Notes under the pieces: model-generated
The model's input: only the letters and a program-made list of their open reading frames with translations
The model's database searches: none
What the model was told of the DNA's origin: nothing
In this document: piece by piece, positions 28,453 to 37,150 of the stretch
Position numbering within the stretch: the first letter of the stretch is position 1
How the letters are laid out: every line of letters starts with the position of its first letter
Position numbers and translations under genes: made by a program
NCBI RefSeq assembly: GCF_900109785.1
Contig: NZ_FOBH01000007.1
Coordinates: 62,001-126,000, forward strand
Direction: 5' to 3'
Source: Nitrosovibrio tenuis
Lineage (GTDB): Bacteria > Pseudomonadota > Gammaproteobacteria > Burkholderiales > Nitrosomonadaceae
DNA: 64,000 nucleotides

Positions 28453-28647
28453 ATGTCTAAATGCGTCACTTATGTAAGAGATACCGAAGGCAAAATTGAA
28501 CGTAAGCCGACTGTCATCACCAGCTGTCCGGACGATTCCATGGAGCCGTACAAATATGAGGAACCTCTTGTGGGATTTCCCGAATCAAAAGTGTATTGGG
28601 CAAATGAAGTGGGGCCCAGCGTGGGCATAGCGCCAATGACTTCCTGA
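28453..28647 (+). CDS. Small hypothetical protein
   Basis: A 64-residue protein starting at MSKCVTYVRD, with an AAAGGAG site about eight bases before the ATG. A longer open frame starting upstream at 28315 overlaps the preceding gene and is less likely. It is acidic, has two Cys, and no signal peptide. I do not recognise it. It is on the same strand as the six-Cys protein and converges with the inhibitor gene ten bases later. Confidence 0.55.
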   Translation: MSKCVTYVRDTEGKIERKPTVITSCPDDSMEPYKYEEPLVGFPESKVYWANEVGPSVGIAPMTS

Positions 28648-28657
28648 ATCCCTGGTT

Positions 28658-29005
28658 TTATATAGCGACGGTAACACGAACGGTTACCGTCCGTACGGGG
28701 GGCACATCTTTTTGCCAGGGCCGTCTTAAGAAGAACAGCGCCTCGGCCTCCCCTGGTTCCAGCGCGTCGATGATGAAGGTATGTTCCACGCTGGTGGTTT
28801 GCAGCGCGGAGGGATGGGCGGCATCAGGTGCATCTGGTGCTTTAGGTGGGCTTTCAGGAAGAACAGGCAAGACGGGGCGGATGGCGATTACGCCTGGGGG
28901 TCCGTTTATCTGGAACTCCCAAACGTATCCAGCGCTGCCCAGTCCGCCGAGTACCACCCGATACTCGGCGCCGGGATGCAATACAAGTTCAGACGACGCT
29001 TCCAA
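28658..29005 (-). CDS. Chagasin-like (I42) cysteine-protease inhibitor
   Basis: A 115-residue protein with the inhibitor-I42 signatures: the loop GSAGYVW at residues 23-29 (family NPTTGYxW), a G-x-x-E/A-x-x-x-F segment (EPGEAEALFFL) and RRPW at 94-97, then a closing VTVRVTVAI strand. Chagasins bind papain-type active sites. The start is inferred as TTG at 29005, preceded six bases upstream by GAAGGAG inside the protease gene; no ATG lies near. It overlaps the protease stop by 17 bp, so translation is coupled. No signal peptide is present. Confidence 0.78.
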   Translation of the reverse strand: MEASSELVLHPGAEYRVVLGGLGSAGYVWEFQINGPPGVIAIRPVLPVLPESPPKAPDAPDAAHPSALQTTSVEHTFIIDALEPGEAEALFFLRRPWQKDVPPVRTVTVRVTVAI

Positions 29006-30935
29006 ACACCACTCCTTCGTGCCAGGCCGCACCGTCGCGCCAATAATGCTGAAGCTTGCTGTCGATGCGGAGAACGATGACCTCCAGGTTGAAGCCATAG
29101 CTCCCCTCCACCAACGAGACCACGGCCAGGACATTATGTCCGAAAGTCGCGCTCTGGCGCCACAGCATGTCGGACTGGTTCCGCCACCAGTGCTGCACCG
29201 CTCCGCCAACAGCCACGCATAATTCAAAGTTACCGACTGCTTTCTCATTGCCTGCCCCATATGAGCCTTCGATCATGCAGGGCGGGCTGCCGATTCCGCT
29301 ACCGAACTCCGGACCGGCATGCCACACCATCCCACGATCGTTATCGCGCCACCAATGCTGCATCTTGCCGGAACTCAGCACACAAACCAGTTCAAAATTG
29401 CCGGGTGCGCCATAATGGCTCTGTATCAGACTCGCACCACTGTAAGCGACATTACTCCCGAATTTGACACCATTATGCCAGCCGCTGCCATCCCTCCACC
29501 AATGATTGAGCTTGCTATCCGAGGTGCGCACCACGACCTCAAAATTACCTGGCGCGTTATAGTTGCTCTGGATAAAGCCAGGGATGCCCGCGGCATCGGT
29601 GGGGCCGAATAAACCGCCGTCGTGCCAAGGGCCTCCTGGCTGTTGGTACCACCAATGATGGAGACGCCCGTTCGTCGTAAGATGCACGGATTCGAAGTTG
29701 CGGTTGAAGGTGGTGGAGATAAAAGTCGGACAGACAGCCGCGTCGTTTCCAAAACTCAGACCTTGATGCCAGAGAAGGCCGGGTGCATTGTTGTCGCGCC
29801 ACCAATGCTGGATCACGCTGCCGGGTCCTGTGGCCAATAATTCGAAATTACAGTGTGTGGCGCCATTTCCGCTTTCCAACATGCCGCCATTGTGCATGCG
29901 TCGTTTCGTCCATGGGTCGGGATTGACATTGGTCAGCCCAATCTTGGCGCTGCTGTCGATATCGACCTCCCCATAGCCGATCTTGACAAAGCCTGAATCA
30001 CCCCAGCCGGAGCCCCATGAATTCTTGACGATCCAGCAATTCAGGTCATCATCATAACCGACGACCAGCATGACGTGCCCCCCCTCCACCTTGTTGGGAT
30101 TGCCGCCGACCATGGCCTGTTTGTGGTAGACGCCGGTGCCGTAATAGAAAAAGTCCGTCCATACAGTCATTCCGCATACCAGCGGCCCGACCGTATCCAG
30201 CCATTTCTTCTGATCGGACACACTGCCCACATGTGTATAAGCCGGTATTCTTACCGAACGCCCCGAACGATCAGGTGTTGGCGTATAGGCAACCGCGTCA
30301 TAGGGCCCGCCACCAGTGCCTCCGCAACCCGAGCAACCCGAGGCTGTCACCGGCCAGGCAAAGCATCCGGGATCAGCGGCGCTATTATTCTTTATCCAGT
30401 CCAGGGCGTTTTCCGCGTTGCCACACTGGCAACAGGTAGCATGCATGCCCTTGTGGACATCGCCTTCCGAATACCATGGCCATACGCAGTGCTCGATGCG
30501 CACCATTGCCTCGACCAGCGCCACGGCGGCGAACAGCCAGCACGCCTCGCAGCCGTTCTGGTCGCGTATGCTCGTAATCCATGGCCAACCCCACCTGTTG
30601 CGCCAATCGACGCTTGAAAGTGTGGGTGCGCCCGCCGGGGCCCCGCCTTCCAAGGTAGCTATCCCCCGAATGGAACCGATCAGCGATTCTGGCCTGAGTG
30701 GCGCTGCAATGATGTTTTGAGCCACCCGACGTTGAAAAACGAAGGGGTTGCTCGTACGCTCCGCCAGCAGGGCCTTGAAGTCCAGCAGCCTGATACGCTC
30801 GGCCGGCATGAATTTGTCCGACAGGCCGCCCAGCCGAAACACGAGCGGCTCGGTGATATTCAGCAGACGATCGTTTACTCTCCAACTTGCATTATTTGCT
30901 TCAAGTGTTTCTTCGAGATCCAGAATGATAGACAT
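28989..30935 (-). CDS. Papain-like C1A cysteine protease with six HWWRD lectin-like repeats
   Basis: A 648-residue protein. Residues about 105-330 are a papain-fold domain with Cys132 (NGCEACW), His287 (EGGHVMLVVGY) and Asn305 (VKNSWGSGWG). The oxyanion Gln is in IRDQNG. From about 340 to the end there are six repeats of roughly 48 residues, each carrying (Q/N)HWWRDN or a variant, plus NFELVV and WHxGxxFG. This is a beta-propeller lectin-like pattern (PLL/tachylectin type). No signal peptide: the chain starts MSIILDLEETLE. The ATG at 30935 has GGGAAGG upstream. Its stop overlaps the inhibitor start. Role: proteolysis with carbohydrate targeting, by inference. Confidence 0.88.
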   Translation of the reverse strand: MSIILDLEETLEANNASWRVNDRLLNITEPLVFRLGGLSDKFMPAERIRLLDFKALLAERTSNPFVFQRRVAQNIIAAPLRPESLIGSIRGIATLEGGAPAGAPTLSSVDWRNRWGWPWITSIRDQNGCEACWLFAAVALVEAMVRIEHCVWPWYSEGDVHKGMHATCCQCGNAENALDWIKNNSAADPGCFAWPVTASGCSGCGGTGGGPYDAVAYTPTPDRSGRSVRIPAYTHVGSVSDQKKWLDTVGPLVCGMTVWTDFFYYGTGVYHKQAMVGGNPNKVEGGHVMLVVGYDDDLNCWIVKNSWGSGWGDSGFVKIGYGEVDIDSSAKIGLTNVNPDPWTKRRMHNGGMLESGNGATHCNFELLATGPGSVIQHWWRDNNAPGLLWHQGLSFGNDAAVCPTFISTTFNRNFESVHLTTNGRLHHWWYQQPGGPWHDGGLFGPTDAAGIPGFIQSNYNAPGNFEVVVRTSDSKLNHWWRDGSGWHNGVKFGSNVAYSGASLIQSHYGAPGNFELVCVLSSGKMQHWWRDNDRGMVWHAGPEFGSGIGSPPCMIEGSYGAGNEKAVGNFELCVAVGGAVQHWWRNQSDMLWRQSATFGHNVLAVVSLVEGSYGFNLEVIVLRIDSKLQHYWRDGAAWHEGVVFGSVV

Positions 30936-31139
30936 TTGCCTTCCCTTTTTTGAAAGTATGCCGTACGAAAATCTCCTTACCACGACTGTACAGGCAGGAC
31001 CTGATGCTTCTGAAAGCATAGTTCATAATCATCGCTTTGCTGGTTAAGTCAACAGCAAGGCAACAACTACCTGGGACATATGGAAAGCCCGGGCATGACT
31101 CAAGCCATCAATGACTTTGGGGGGAGGTGGTCAGATGGT

Positions 31140-31390
31140 CCGGCACAATTGGAGCCACGAATGCTTTTATTACCGGCCCGAGCAGCCTGGGTATGACCGA
31201 TCTGGGACTCTGGGTGGGAATCTGGGGAAGTGACGGTTACGCTTCCGGCATCCGTGACGCCGGCCAGGGGGGTGGGATCTTCCATGACGGCCACAGGAGC
31301 TCATCATGTTTTTACACTGGCCCCTAATGGCGAGGGCATGACTACCTCAACATGTTGCCGAATCTTCCGGCGGCCCTAATTCGATTGGGG
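31140..31390 (+). pseudogene. Remnant of HAF-repeat extracellular protein
   Basis: Translation on the plus strand contains ATNAFITGPSSLGMTDLG and GYASGIRDAGQ, then, after a frame change near 31275, AHHVFTLAPNGEGMT. These match the HAF-repeat pattern (HAFITGPNGxGMTDLGTLGG, GINxxGQVVG) of PEP-CTERM-type surface proteins. No start, no full repeat unit and no sorting signal remain, so this is debris. Confidence 0.5.
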
Positions 31391-31809
31391 CCAGCGCGAT
31401 GAACAACATGAGCAGTTCATCCATCTAGCTTCGTCGCTTGTATCCTTCCAAACTTCCAGCTTATACGTTGATGGTAACGGGTCTTGCGCCTGCCGGTTTC
31501 AGGGGATGTGGAAGCCTGCGATTGGATCGTACAATTCTCGGGTTTACGTTTGCGCTAATTCGCTTACCTGGGCCTGTCGAGCCAGCAGAGCCCCGTTTCA
31601 GGCTAAACTCGGTTTACGGTATGGGGAGCTCCAATGGGCCGCTTTAACCCGTGTATAGGATACACGCAGTTCTTTGGGCCGAAACAGCGAAAAGCTGCAT
31701 GGGTATTGGACGCGCTCCTGTCTTACGAAGCGTTTTCCCATCCATATACCCGGGTTTTCCGCTGATGAAGCAGCGTTCTATGTTGAATCAATATTTTGCG
31801 CCTGTTTAT
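31391..31809. other. Intergenic region without recognisable gene
   Basis: About 420 bp of sequence with no supported open frame. It may be further decay of the HAF-repeat gene. Confidence 0.4.
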
Positions 31810-32523
31810 TTACGCAACTTGATTGGCTGATTGACCGGCTGATTGAAGGGAAGATCGTCCCGCCGAACGCCGGGCCATTATCAGACCAAATAAGCCAAGA
31901 CCAAGAAGCGCCAGGGTTGTGGGTTCGGGAACGCTCGACTGCGGCAATTGCTGGGGTGTCGGCACAAATAGCGCTTGATTCGTCAGAGCATTGTTCCCGA
32001 TGTTTATGTAGCCTGAAGCGGCGAGTTCCGAATATTCGTCATCGTCCCGACCTTTTATGGTCCAGGCTCCACCTTGGATGCTGAGTTCAAAGGATTTTCC
32101 GTTAGATGTAAAATCTTCTACAAAAAAGAGGCCATTGAACACGCCGTTTTTAAACTGTATTGATGGACCTCCTAAGACGTGCGGGTCATTGAACTCGAAC
32201 TCTAGCGGCTTATTTCCGAAGATAATATCGAAGATAACGTCATTGGATGCACCGGTTACCGATCCTAATGGGACGTTAACGAAGCCGGTACCCGATGCTG
32301 GGGTGAGACTTTTGTCAAAAAGCAAATGACCACTTACGGAGCCAGCTGCACAACCACTGCAGGTATTTGTTCTTTGTAAGCCAAGTCCGCTACCTAATTC
32401 CTTTACCGTCAGGACACCTCCGCTGAATCCGGCTGTGGTATATATCGGTAGTGCTTGGGAAGAAGGTATGCCTGCCAAGACCAACACAAAAGTAATCGCA
32501 GCACCAAATAATTTGCTCATCAT
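31810..32523 (-). CDS. PEP-CTERM surface protein
   Basis: A 237-residue exported protein: signal peptide (residues 1-25, ending SSQALP), a beta-rich middle region containing a CSGC motif near residue 55, and a PEP-CTERM signal VPEPTTLALLGLGLFGLIMARR near 198-219, followed by a Ser/Gln-rich tail of 18 residues that is longer than usual after the Arg pair. It should be sorted by an exosortase encoded elsewhere. GGGGAAATG precedes the double-Met start. No catalytic domain recognised. Confidence 0.85.
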   Translation of the reverse strand: MMSKLFGAAITFVLVLAGIPSSQALPIYTTAGFSGGVLTVKELGSGLGLQRTNTCSGCAAGSVSGHLLFDKSLTPASGTGFVNVPLGSVTGASNDVIFDIIFGNKPLEFEFNDPHVLGGPSIQFKNGVFNGLFFVEDFTSNGKSFELSIQGGAWTIKGRDDDEYSELAASGYINIGNNALTNQALFVPTPQQLPQSSVPEPTTLALLGLGLFGLIMARRSAGRSSLQSAGQSANQVA

Positions 32524-33204
32524 TTCCCCTTTATTAAACGGCTATTGACCCAGAGCCGCATCGTACCTGATCGTCGAATAATGGCTATTGGACTAAGGTA
32601 CATACTCGACAGGGTTTAACGATGAGGATGCAGCCGAATATAAAAAACTCGGCGTGGGATTCATTTACAAGACTCCGGATGGAATCCCCTTACAACCTTA
32701 AAGGGGCAACAAACAACCAAATCATCCAGAAGGATAAAGATATCGGTGCCGCAAATGACGAGCCTGCCCGCCGGCCCTTCCTTTCAAATGAACAAACGGC
32801 TGAGACGCATCATCCCTCAAAGTGTCACCTTTGCTTCTGGCCTTGCGCTGTCACGAGCCCGACATATTCTTATGTGATTATTGTCGCAACGCCTACCCTC
32901 TTGAGGCGTCGTTGGTGTCTAATCTTGTGGATACCGCAGCCCGGCAGAGCCTTCTCGCCGGACTTTTTTATTGTTCTCTCCCCTTCCCTGCCGTTGACAC
33001 CCCATGCTGATTCTCAGGTTTAACGCCCCCGCAGGTATTACTAGACGAGGGAAACGTGGCACTTTACAAGTATGAGCAAAATGTAAAAGCCAGGCGGTGT
33101 TACAGGATGACCTTTAATAATCTTGAAAAAATCGTTATCCTTGTGTCGAGAGCCCGTTCCAACTTGTAGAAACCTGTCCATATCGCAGCCATTGGTGGTC
33201 GATT
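32524..33204. other. Intergenic region without recognisable gene
   Basis: About 680 bp. A plus-strand open frame at 32622-33023 has no ribosome-binding site, no family resemblance and low-complexity composition, so it is not called. Confidence 0.4.
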
Positions 33205-33480
33205 ATGAAATTAATCAATCCTGAAAATATACCGTTGTCACAGCTAAAGTTGGCTTGGGATTACTCGACTGAAGGCAACATAGAGTTTGATTGGACGCTT
33301 ATAGAAGAAATTTGCGATGCAAGCGGGATTGAGGTTTCTGAGTTCCACGACGAGCGCGGAGACGATGTCTGCGGTCTAGTCCACCAGTGGTATGCAGAGC
33401 ATCTAGCTCACGGTGGGGAAAAAGATCCAGTCATGGAAGAGATAATTCTGCAGGCAAAAATCGAAGAATCTCTAAAGTAA
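33205..33480 (+). CDS. Small acidic hypothetical protein
   Basis: A 91-residue, strongly acidic soluble protein (FDWTLIEEICDASGIEVSEF; HDERGDDVCGLVHQWYAEH). No signal peptide or membrane segment. The ribosome-binding site is weak. I do not recognise the family; the composition resembles small phage- or toxin-neutralising proteins but that is not evidence of function. Confidence 0.5.
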   Translation: MKLINPENIPLSQLKLAWDYSTEGNIEFDWTLIEEICDASGIEVSEFHDERGDDVCGLVHQWYAEHLAHGGEKDPVMEEIILQAKIEESLK

Positions 33481-33642
33481 AAGCCCCGACCACAAACTGA
33501 CGGCAACTAATCAGTATTGCCGTCATGCAGTGCCATACCGCTCGCTTGATCAAAAACGCCTTCGAAATCAAGGAATGGCGGCTTGTTAATTGCTGGGTTG
33601 AATATTTTCGGCTCGGTACTGGCATCGAAAGACTTCGCGCTA

Positions 33643-34503
33643 TCATGCGTAGCCGTACCCAAGGGCGCTTGGGTCAATCACCTGTCCAACAATCCACGAC
33701 TCCGTCCAAGGGGATGGCTCGTTTGGTGCGTGAAATATCAACGTAGAATTCAAATCTCGGCCAGAGAAGCCGCTAGCGGGGAGATAGGGGGCTATCGTCG
33801 GATGATGCTTTTTCCATCGCTCCCACAGCAAATCCAGAAATGCATGGTGCAGAAAGAAGACCGGATCGTTCGGCGATGACGCATCGGCCATATTTCCGCC
33901 AATCCAGCGATGAACAGGGTTATGAAGTACCCCCGACGCAACCAGCACGAAGCAAGAGGGGCCTGCCCAATATGGCGTCCTGGCGATACCGGCGGAGATG
34001 TCCGTAGCGACTGGAAGCCAAGAATTTGCGTCCTCCCCGAACTCACGTCTTAGGCCAGGGTCTCCACGATTATCGTCCCAGACGCGAACTTCAAAGCGGC
34101 CGGTCGTATACGCAAAAGGACCGATCGTAACCCGACCCCCTTGGGCCCCATCACCATCTCCTCCAAGGAAATCCGGCGTGAACGGGTTGCCCGTACCAGA
34201 GAAGTTCCAGTCCCAATACGGCAGCGTGATGGAAGCATCGTTGGCAACAGCCTGAAGAGTCAGTTCAAACTGCCTAAGCAGAACACGATGCCATGGGAAA
34301 AAAAGTGAGGTCCCATGAGGCATTGGCTCAAACATGGCGGGTCCAGTCATCGCGTTCTTGTGTACCTCTACGAAGTCGTCATATCGCTTCTGTTTTCCCG
34401 GATGCAAAACGCTATCAACATCATTCTTCAGTGCCAGCACAGCATCAACAAACGCCGTTTTTTGCGTAGGGCTCAAGTCCTTATGATTGTGACGGATATC
34501 CAA
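33643..34503 (-). CDS. Tyrosinase-like type-3 copper oxidase
   Basis: A 286-residue protein with both tyrosinase copper sites. CuA: His in FVEVHKNAM, His in PMPHGTSLFFPWH and the second His of that segment. CuB: VLHNPVHRWIGG and NDPVFFLHHAFLDLLWERW. These enzymes oxidise phenols to quinones with O2. There is no signal peptide. The start is TTG at 34503, with TTGGAGG eight bases upstream; no ATG is available near the conserved N-terminus. It is a single gene without a caddie protein next to it. Confidence 0.9.
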   Translation of the reverse strand: MDIRHNHKDLSPTQKTAFVDAVLALKNDVDSVLHPGKQKRYDDFVEVHKNAMTGPAMFEPMPHGTSLFFPWHRVLLRQFELTLQAVANDASITLPYWDWNFSGTGNPFTPDFLGGDGDGAQGGRVTIGPFAYTTGRFEVRVWDDNRGDPGLRREFGEDANSWLPVATDISAGIARTPYWAGPSCFVLVASGVLHNPVHRWIGGNMADASSPNDPVFFLHHAFLDLLWERWKKHHPTIAPYLPASGFSGRDLNSTLIFHAPNEPSPWTESWIVGQVIDPSALGYGYA

Positions 34504-34692
34504 GTGGGGCCTCCAAAGTTAAATAACGTAGAGGTTATTTCGTCTGATTAGGGATGCTGCCGCAAAGATTATTCCCTCTGGCGTAACAGAGGGCAAGGAT
34601 TATAATTTATCCTGCATATAGTTCGTTGCGTGGCCCGATTAAACTGTATCTCTCCAAATTAATCGACATTTCTTCCATCGCCCCACTCACGA

Positions 34693-34896
34693 TCACATCC
34701 AAGTGTCATAGACCTTTTTCCGAATCTCGATTACCGTTTCATCCCGGCACTTCAAATCGTACCGAATAGCGCGGTATCCAATGTTCGCACCGAAATAGCA
34801 CAACGGTAGCCTGGGCGCCCTCGCTTGCTTAACGAGGTTGACGTCGAAATTACCTGTAATCTTTGTAAGGCGATGTTTTACTATCGGTAGTTTCAA
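34693..34896 (-). CDS. Small hypothetical protein with a degenerate duplicate nearby
   Basis: A 67-residue basic protein (LCYFGANIGYRAIRYDLKCRDE, IRKKVYDTW). I do not recognise a family. A clearly homologous but frameshifted copy lies on the same strand at about 35480-35640. No convincing ribosome-binding site is seen, and it may itself be a decaying copy. Confidence 0.4.
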   Translation of the reverse strand: MKLPIVKHRLTKITGNFDVNLVKQARAPRLPLCYFGANIGYRAIRYDLKCRDETVIEIRKKVYDTWM

Positions 34897-35028
34897 TGAG
34901 TGACAAGCGCTGATTCATCGACTTAATTGCGTTGAAATCGCTATATTTTGTGATACGATAAAACCACAGGTACGCAGATATTTCCCACAATGATTTGTTA
35001 ATTCACAATGTTGTGAATGGAGTTAATC

Positions 35029-35307
35029 ATGCCAGACCTAGCGGGCGAACTCAGGCAACTTGCTCTAAATTGTGCGAATGAAATAAAAAAGCAGAGCCCG
35101 AGTGATCCTGATAAAGTAGCTAAGATATATAGCCGAGCTAGATCATTCGCTGGGTCCAACTGCCCGATGTGTTGGGCGGTGGACGGGAAACTGATTTCGC
35201 TACAAATCACGGCATCTTGCGCAAGTAAGCATACTAATTATTATGAATGTGAAAAGTGTAGGTTCAGTGGGGTTTTTCCAAAACCAACAGTTCTGGAACG
35301 TAATTAA
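35029..35307 (+). CDS. Small protein with two CxxC zinc-ribbon-like pairs
   Basis: A 92-residue protein starting MPDLAGEL; GGAG lies seven bases upstream, making this ATG better than the one four codons earlier. The C-terminal half has CPMC and CEKC pairs separated by about 40 residues, suggesting a zinc ribbon. The N-terminal half is a helix. Function unknown; it sits between two copies of a decayed small gene. Confidence 0.55.
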   Translation: MPDLAGELRQLALNCANEIKKQSPSDPDKVAKIYSRARSFAGSNCPMCWAVDGKLISLQITASCASKHTNYYECEKCRFSGVFPKPTVLERN

Positions 35308-35479
35308 GAAGCGGTCATCCATAGCCGTTCATGCTTGATATCTCGCGGGACCAGTCGGGCCGGACATAGCTTTCTGAGCCGTACAACGACGAAGGATGTG
35401 TTTTCATGGCTACGTATGCCTGTCGACCGATTTTACTAACGCGCTTCTCCAACTCTTCCGCCATCTACGCCATAGCCCT

Positions 35480-35640
35480 TCCCCCGATGACATCCAGCGC
35501 GCCATATACTTTTCGCCGAATTTTAACCCCTATGGCCCCCCGGCACATTAAATCGTACCGAATTGCGATAGCCGATGTTCGCGCAGAAGTAGCACAGCAG
35601 CAGTTTGTATGCCTCGCGCTTGCCATGTACTCATTATTGT
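35480..35640 (-). pseudogene. Degenerate duplicate of the 34693-34896 gene
   Basis: The minus strand reads LLCYFCANIGYRNSVRFNV and then loses frame. At DNA level the segments around GTACGATTT and CGGCGAAAAGTATATGG align with the copy at 34693-34896, which reads LCYFGANIGYRAIRYDL. The frameshift and the lost 5' end mark it as a pseudogene. Confidence 0.55.
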
Positions 35641-35808
35641 TTGCTGAAGCTTATTACACTGGACATCAGATTCAGGAATAGGGATCGGCGATTTCCTTTC
35701 AAGTTCATGGGTGAAAGATATCCCAGCGCGCTATGACGTCGCTTGGGTTATATCAGCCTTCGAGGAAAATAACTGGCGAAACAACCTCCGCGCCGCGCTG
35801 GACGAATC

Positions 35809-35898
35809 ATGAAAAACATAACGCCGTTATTGCTTGTAGCAGCATTAATCCTAACCATTTATTTTGCTAACCTAACTTTCGGAGGCTTTTTTAAATGA
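35809..35898 (+). CDS. Possible 29-residue membrane peptide
   Basis: An ATG overlapping the TGA of an open frame that ends NLRAALDES starts a 29-residue peptide with one hydrophobic segment (PLLLVAALILTIYFANL). The ATGA overlap suggests translational coupling with the upstream fragment. Such pairs are common in phage lysis cassettes, but both parts are too short to assign. Confidence 0.3.
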   Translation: MKNITPLLLVAALILTIYFANLTFGGFFK

Positions 35899-35998
35899 AG
35901 GTTTTCTGAATTGCAGGGCGCGCTCTGAACTATTGGGTTGCCATAGCACATCACGACTAGCCGTTATGGTGGCTATCCTATCTTCCTTCCAATGCTCT

Positions 35999-36413
35999 GC
36001 GGTCAACCCATGATTGAACCGACCGGCCGTAACCTTGCTTTCCTTAAGGCGCACGGGCTTACCGCCATATCCGAGCGACAACATATCCGATTGGCCCAGA
36101 ATGGAGCGCCAGTACGGTTAGCTTCGCTGCTGCTAAATAGCTCATCCATCCGTTTCTCGCAGGCTGCTTTCGTATCTGGGGAGCGGATGAACTTAGCGGC
36201 CTCTGAATTGCCCTTCTTGCCTTTCGGGCGCAAATTACCCGTGCTTTGGCCGCGAGCGTTGGGGTCGTGCTGACTGGAACCCGTTTCAGGATTGGCCGCG
36301 AATGCGGGCTGTTTTCCAGCGACAGCGGATGCGGGTTCGCTCCATCCCCCAGTGCCCCCACCCCGTTTGCAATATTCCCTACCTTCGCACATCCGCAATG
36401 TTCCGAAGGACAT
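35999..36413 (-). other. Possible phage-gene debris
   Basis: A 136-residue open frame on the minus strand contains STGNLRPKGKKGNSEAAKFI, which has the flavour of small phage terminase or DUF5681-type basic segments. There is no ribosome-binding site and the 3' part is non-homologous. It lies beside a certain prophage-gene fragment. I treat it as decayed sequence, not a gene. Confidence 0.3.
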
Positions 36414-36652
36414 TCGTGGCTTTCTGATCAGCCTTCTCGAATGCTTTGCCTTGCAGTGGAACCAACCATTCTCTACGGCGGAATCAGTACGCTTGCCTCC
36501 ATCGACTTTTGGGCGAGGGATGGCGGACAGTCTTTACCGCCCTGCTTGGCAGCAGCATGGCACTTGATGAGTAATCTACGAGAGGGCGGACGTTCGAGCG
36601 CTCGTCAGATTTCGAAGATGCAAAGATTGAGCTTCAGCGTTGGCGGAATCTT

Positions 36653-36928
36653 CTACCCTTCCGGCGGCTCCAGACTTAGGCCCGACATCATGATGATTTC
36701 CAATGACGCGAGATGGCTCAGGTTGGACGCTCTTGCTATGACGTCGTGTTCCTGCATAAGCTGATACTGGAACGCGTCCTCGTAGGTATCCTTCACCAGA
36801 AGATTCACGACTCTCTCCGGCCACCCTGTCATCCACCGGTTTGCGATCTCAATCCCGACCCGTCCCGATTGCAAAATCATTTCCAAGACGTGATCCGAGT
36901 ACATTTCCGTTTTGTATAGTGATTGCAC
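36653..36928 (-). CDS. Small hypothetical protein in prophage debris
   Basis: A 91-residue helical protein. A GTG at 36928 preceded by CAGGAGAG is a better start than an ATG 12 codons upstream. It contains EIANRWMTGWPERVVNLLVKDTYEDAFQYQL and a hydrophobic C-terminal helix. No family recognised. It lies directly downstream of a fragment related to the large prophage protein, so a phage origin is likely. Confidence 0.5.
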   Translation of the reverse strand: MQSLYKTEMYSDHVLEMILQSGRVGIEIANRWMTGWPERVVNLLVKDTYEDAFQYQLMQEHDVIARASNLSHLASLEIIMMSGLSLEPPEG

Positions 36929-36976
36929 TTTGGCTCTCCTGATTGATTTCAGGCGTTTTACCATACAGTCCCAGTT

Positions 36977-37150
36977 CTTGCTTGATTAGATGCGCCCCAC
37001 GCTCAACCATCGCATCCTGAACCGGCCTGATTTCAACGGATCCACTCGGCCCGCCACGGCAGCAGCGGCCTGCAAAACCGCTGCATTGCCGTCGGCCGCC
37101 ATATCCTGAATGACGGTGCCATTCTGATCACGCGCATTAACTACCTGGCC
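36977..37150 (-). pseudogene. Fragment related to the giant prophage protein
   Basis: Minus-strand translation VVNARDQNGTVIQDMAADG, then AAVLQAAAAVAG and, after a one-base frame change, GSVEIRPVQDAMVERGA. The prophage protein at 52607-55387 reads VVTARDKNGTVIQDVATDG, AVQQAAATVAG and GSVEVRPVEEAMGERGA. About 50 codons are shared. The homology stops abruptly near 37150, where the copper-protein remnant begins in the same open frame. Confidence 0.75.

Noticed and set aside
28658-29260. A 200-residue start for the inhibitor gene
   Set aside because: The extra 85 residues are a shifted reading of the protease lectin repeats and have no homology; the TTG at 29005 with GAAGGAG fits the family length.
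29261-31019. Possible CRISPR-like repeats in the protease gene
   Set aside because: The repetition is at protein level (HWWRD blades) with diverged DNA and no regular spacers.
32622-33023. 133-residue plus-strand open frame
   Set aside because: No ribosome-binding site, odd composition, nothing recognisable; likely chance.
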